Source: a virus. From it: DNA of 21,899 bases. A model generated the notes under the pieces. That model did not search any database and had not been told where the DNA came from. It worked only from the letters and a program-made list of their open reading frames with translations. The translations under genes were made by a program, and so were the position numbers. Positions 19,768 through 21,899 of the stretch are shown in pieces. Location: the IMG/VR virus record IMGVR_UViG_3300030450_000692, positions 1 to 21,899 of that record; one strand, 5' to 3'. Each line of letters starts with the position of its first letter. Within the stretch, counting starts at the first letter, position 1.

Positions 19768-21345
19768 TTACCAATCCACAAACGGGATCTGAGCACCTTC
19801 TGGACCCCACAGTGACCCAGGCCCAAAGAACCCTCCCCCTTGAGCCTCAGGAACAACAACAGGGAGGGGCGCCTGCCCACCTGCACCCATGCCGCCCTGC
19901 GTGGCATTCTGCGTCGCCAACATCACCGCCATGGCATCCTCAAAGTTCGGGTGTGAAGCCTCCAATTCCAACATGTCCGCCACCTGGCCGACGCCCTGAA
20001 CCGTTGGGTTATACCCAAGGTACACCCCGCCGTAGTTCATGGTCGGGTCCGCTGTCTGCTGGCTATTCAACCAAGCCGTCTCAGCATCAACAAACACGCC
20101 AGGAGCAACCTCGATCTGATCCGCCGACCTGATCGCCTCCGCGTACAGCGTCTCCATCTGAGCATCAGACATCCCCATCACCATCTCAGGAGTCATACCC
20201 TCAAACGCCCAGCCCGTGGTCGGATTCGACAACCAAGCGTTGGCACGCTGCCAGTCGTCGTCGGCTTCGCTCGACGCCGACTGGACCGCGAGATCTTTCT
20301 GTAGGCCGATCTGCGCCAACGTCTGCGCCAACTGCCTGTTCTGCCCCTGAGAAAACTGTTCGGCCTGCTGCAAACGCTCAAGGTTCGCCATCTGGATGCC
20401 GTAATCGAACTCGTGAACGAGTTCCTTCATAGCTAACACGTCGTCGGCAAGATCCCGACGGGCCTGCTGCTTCATCCCAGCAGCCTGCATCGAACGATCC
20501 AACGACCACATCGAATACAAGCCGTCCATGTCGGCTATGTGCTGCTCGTTACGGGACCGCTGCGACTCCAGAACGTCACCCGTACGGGTAGCCGACACCA
20601 GGAAAGCGGCACCAGCCTCACCCAACTCGCCAGCCGTCGCCTCGATAAGGCCGTCGCGCAGGTCAGCCGTCTCCGCCTGACGCTCAACGGAGCCTTCCCG
20701 TATAGTCGTCAGCCGTTCACCAAACCTGTCTTGCATGTCAAGCAACGTGGCGTCCAACGCCTCGTCGGAAGCATCCAAACGGGCACCCTGGGTGGCTTCC
20801 CAAGCGTCGGCGGTTTCCATCCGACGACGCGCCTCTCCCTGCCCCAGCTCAAGCATTTCCTGGATACGGCCCGTCTGGGGGGTCGTATACAGACGCTCCA
20901 ACATGCTGAGATACGTGTCGTATGGCGCCGATACCCCTGTCGGATCAAACTCGGGCTGCGTAAACGTCGGCAGAGTGGGTGGCCTGTATAACTCCAATTC
21001 TTGGGCACCCTGAGAACCCTCAACAAGTTGCGCCGCAGACGGCCCAACAGGCGCAGGGGCATCGGGAGTGGGGGAACTTGTCCACTCATCCCACTTTCCC
21101 GCCACGTAGGGACCAGCAGTGAACGGGTTTATCACCTGCGCCCACCCAGGCTGATTCGCCATAGCGTCAGCCCAACCGCCAGCGATGTTCCCTGGCGCAT
21201 CAGAAACGCCCCTCAGGAACTCGTTTATCGGGGCGTCTTCAGGCCACGCATCGTCGGGGCCGTACATGACGACAGGCGCAACAGCATCCCAAACTTTGCC
21301 GCCCGTATTGTCCCAAGCTGAACCAGCCCAGTCTTGCCAACCCAT
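19768..21345 (-). CDS. Structural protein, probable internal virion protein, 525 aa
   Basis: The ATG at 21345 overlaps the previous TAA (TAATG). An upstream in-frame GTG would add 8 residues inside the neighbouring gene and is rejected. The first ~150 residues are Trp/Gly/Pro-rich (MGWQDWAGSAWDN). About residues 150-360 are an almost continuous charged helix with coiled-coil character (EARRRMETADAWEATQGAR, AEQFSQGQNRQLAQTLAQI). The C-terminal part is Gly/Pro/Met-rich and ends IPFVDW. There is no enzyme motif. Its position before the giant protein suggests a gp15-like ejection component. Confidence 0.62.
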   Translation of the reverse strand: MGWQDWAGSAWDNTGGKVWDAVAPVVMYGPDDAWPEDAPINEFLRGVSDAPGNIAGGWADAMANQPGWAQVINPFTAGPYVAGKWDEWTSSPTPDAPAPVGPSAAQLVEGSQGAQELELYRPPTLPTFTQPEFDPTGVSAPYDTYLSMLERLYTTPQTGRIQEMLELGQGEARRRMETADAWEATQGARLDASDEALDATLLDMQDRFGERLTTIREGSVERQAETADLRDGLIEATAGELGEAGAAFLVSATRTGDVLESQRSRNEQHIADMDGLYSMWSLDRSMQAAGMKQQARRDLADDVLAMKELVHEFDYGIQMANLERLQQAEQFSQGQNRQLAQTLAQIGLQKDLAVQSASSEADDDWQRANAWLSNPTTGWAFEGMTPEMVMGMSDAQMETLYAEAIRSADQIEVAPGVFVDAETAWLNSQQTADPTMNYGGVYLGYNPTVQGVGQVADMLELEASHPNFEDAMAVMLATQNATQGGMGAGGQAPLPVVVPEAQGGGFFGPGSLWGPEGAQIPFVDW

Positions 21346-21899
21346 TAGCGCCCCACCCCAGAACCCCACGTCGGAATCGCACGATCCATAATCCCCGACC
21401 GCATATAACCACCCGCACCAGAACCCATAGCCTCATCCATAGCGGTAAGCGGATCGTCCATGACCAGTGTCCCAGCCAAATAGTTGTCCACCAAACCCCG
21501 CGTCAAACCGCCCTCGAAGCCGCCGTACAGATTCATGCGTTGACGCTCCAACTCCGCCCGCCGCTCGTTGTCCGACCATTGGCGCACATCCGTCTCAAAC
21601 CGCCTGTCGCTTGCAGCCAACCCCTCGGCGCGATTCAACAGGCCAGAATCCATCATCCCACGGCTGTTGAACTGGCCAGGAAGGCTTCGGTTGTACTCAT
21701 CCCACTTGCGGTCCTGAGCCTGATTCCAAAACGCTCGACCCTCCCCGACCTTGCCGTAGTCGGAAGTGTTCTGAGCCAGATCCAACCCGAACTGAAGGTA
21801 TTCGCCCGTGCTCGGATTGAACGTCCCCAAGGACGCAGTAGGGCCGCTTCCGTAGTTGTCAGCAGCAGGGCCACCTGCTGGGACATACGGGTCAACCCC
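21345..21899 (-). CDS. Structural protein, cut by the right edge
   Basis: The frame is open to the right edge, with 184 codons visible; the N-terminus is missing. The first visible residues (GVDPYVPAGGPAADNYGSG) are Gly/Pro-rich. Then come TGEYLQFGLDLAQNTSDY, FWNQAQDRKWDEYNRSLPG, FNSRGMMDSGLLNRAEGL and a charged helix (RQWSDNERRAELERQRMN). The SRGMMDSGLL motif followed by charged helices recalls small virion components at the tail tube or ejectosome (gp14-like). Its TAA overlaps the next ATG. Internal start codons exist but the open upstream frame argues against them. Confidence 0.6.
   Translation of the reverse strand, partial: GVDPYVPAGGPAADNYGSGPTASLGTFNPSTGEYLQFGLDLAQNTSDYGKVGEGRAFWNQAQDRKWDEYNRSLPGQFNSRGMMDSGLLNRAEGLAASDRRFETDVRQWSDNERRAELERQRMNLYGGFEGGLTRGLVDNYLAGTLVMDDPLTAMDEAMGSGAGGYMRSGIMDRAIPTWGSGVGR

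Noticed and set aside
1-21899. tRNA genes, insertion sequences and attachment sites
   Set aside because: I read the non-coding stretches for cloverleaf arms, transposase motifs and long direct repeats and saw none; a tRNA-finding program could still overturn this.

Overview
The window is part of a tailed-phage genome (or a prophage/environmental viral contig). It is gene-dense on both strands, with stop/start overlaps of the ATGA, GTGA and TAATG type almost everywhere and a recurrent GGAGAGAG-like ribosome binding site. Codons mostly end in G or C. A DNA cytosine methyltransferase with an actinobacterial-style C-terminus, a GP88-like Cys-rich protein, a Cas4/RecB-type nuclease, an amidase plus peptidoglycan-binding endolysin and several small proteins of types I associate with actinobacteriophages suggest a Gram-positive, probably actinobacterial host. 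That host assignment is inference. No tRNA, rRNA, CRISPR array, integrase or insertion sequence was seen.

Layout. (1) Positions 1-879, minus strand: a terminase-small-subunit-like gene followed by three small genes, two of them single-span membrane proteins, running off the left edge. (2) Positions 880-1529: a divergent control region with candidate leftward and rightward promoters, GC-rich hairpins, three related 13-bp palindromes and a structured leader. (3) Positions 1530-2252: a first rightward gene with a lysine/alanine tail, closed by two tandem terminators. (4) Positions 2367-7955, plus strand: about twenty small genes, many with CxxC pairs, with a GP88-like gene and a methyltransferase among them. 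(5) Positions 8069-12930, plus strand: a replication and recombination module, preceded by a candidate promoter and foldable leader: Cas4-like nuclease, Pro-rich protein, DnaB-like helicase, archaeo-eukaryotic-type primase, RusA-like resolvase, PD-(D/E)XK-like nuclease and a sigma-region-4-like protein. (6) Positions 12927-21899, minus strand: the end of the late operon, read right to left: three likely ejection or internal virion proteins (the first cut by the right edge, the last 1685 aa), endolysin, small proteins, a holin-like protein and a last unknown gene whose stop codon overlaps that of the rightward operon.

How it fits together. The minus-strand genes at both ends look like the start (terminase) and end (ejection proteins, lysis) of one late operon. 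The capsid, portal and large terminase genes would then lie outside the window, and the genome would be circular or circularly permuted. The order of ~185+, 525 and 1685 aa proteins recalls T7 gp14-gp15-gp16, so a short-tailed (podovirus-like) virion is the best guess. The rightward operon appears complete in the window yet has no recognisable DNA polymerase.

The observation most worth following is inside the methyltransferase gene. A second reading frame (6312-6665) has its own Shine-Dalgarno sequence and, from about 6380 to 6610, looks more like real protein than the main frame, including two LPTP motifs. This is either a nested/dual-coding gene or a pair of compensating frameshifts. The three GRGAATNNTTCYC palindromes in the control region are the best candidate for a new operator system.
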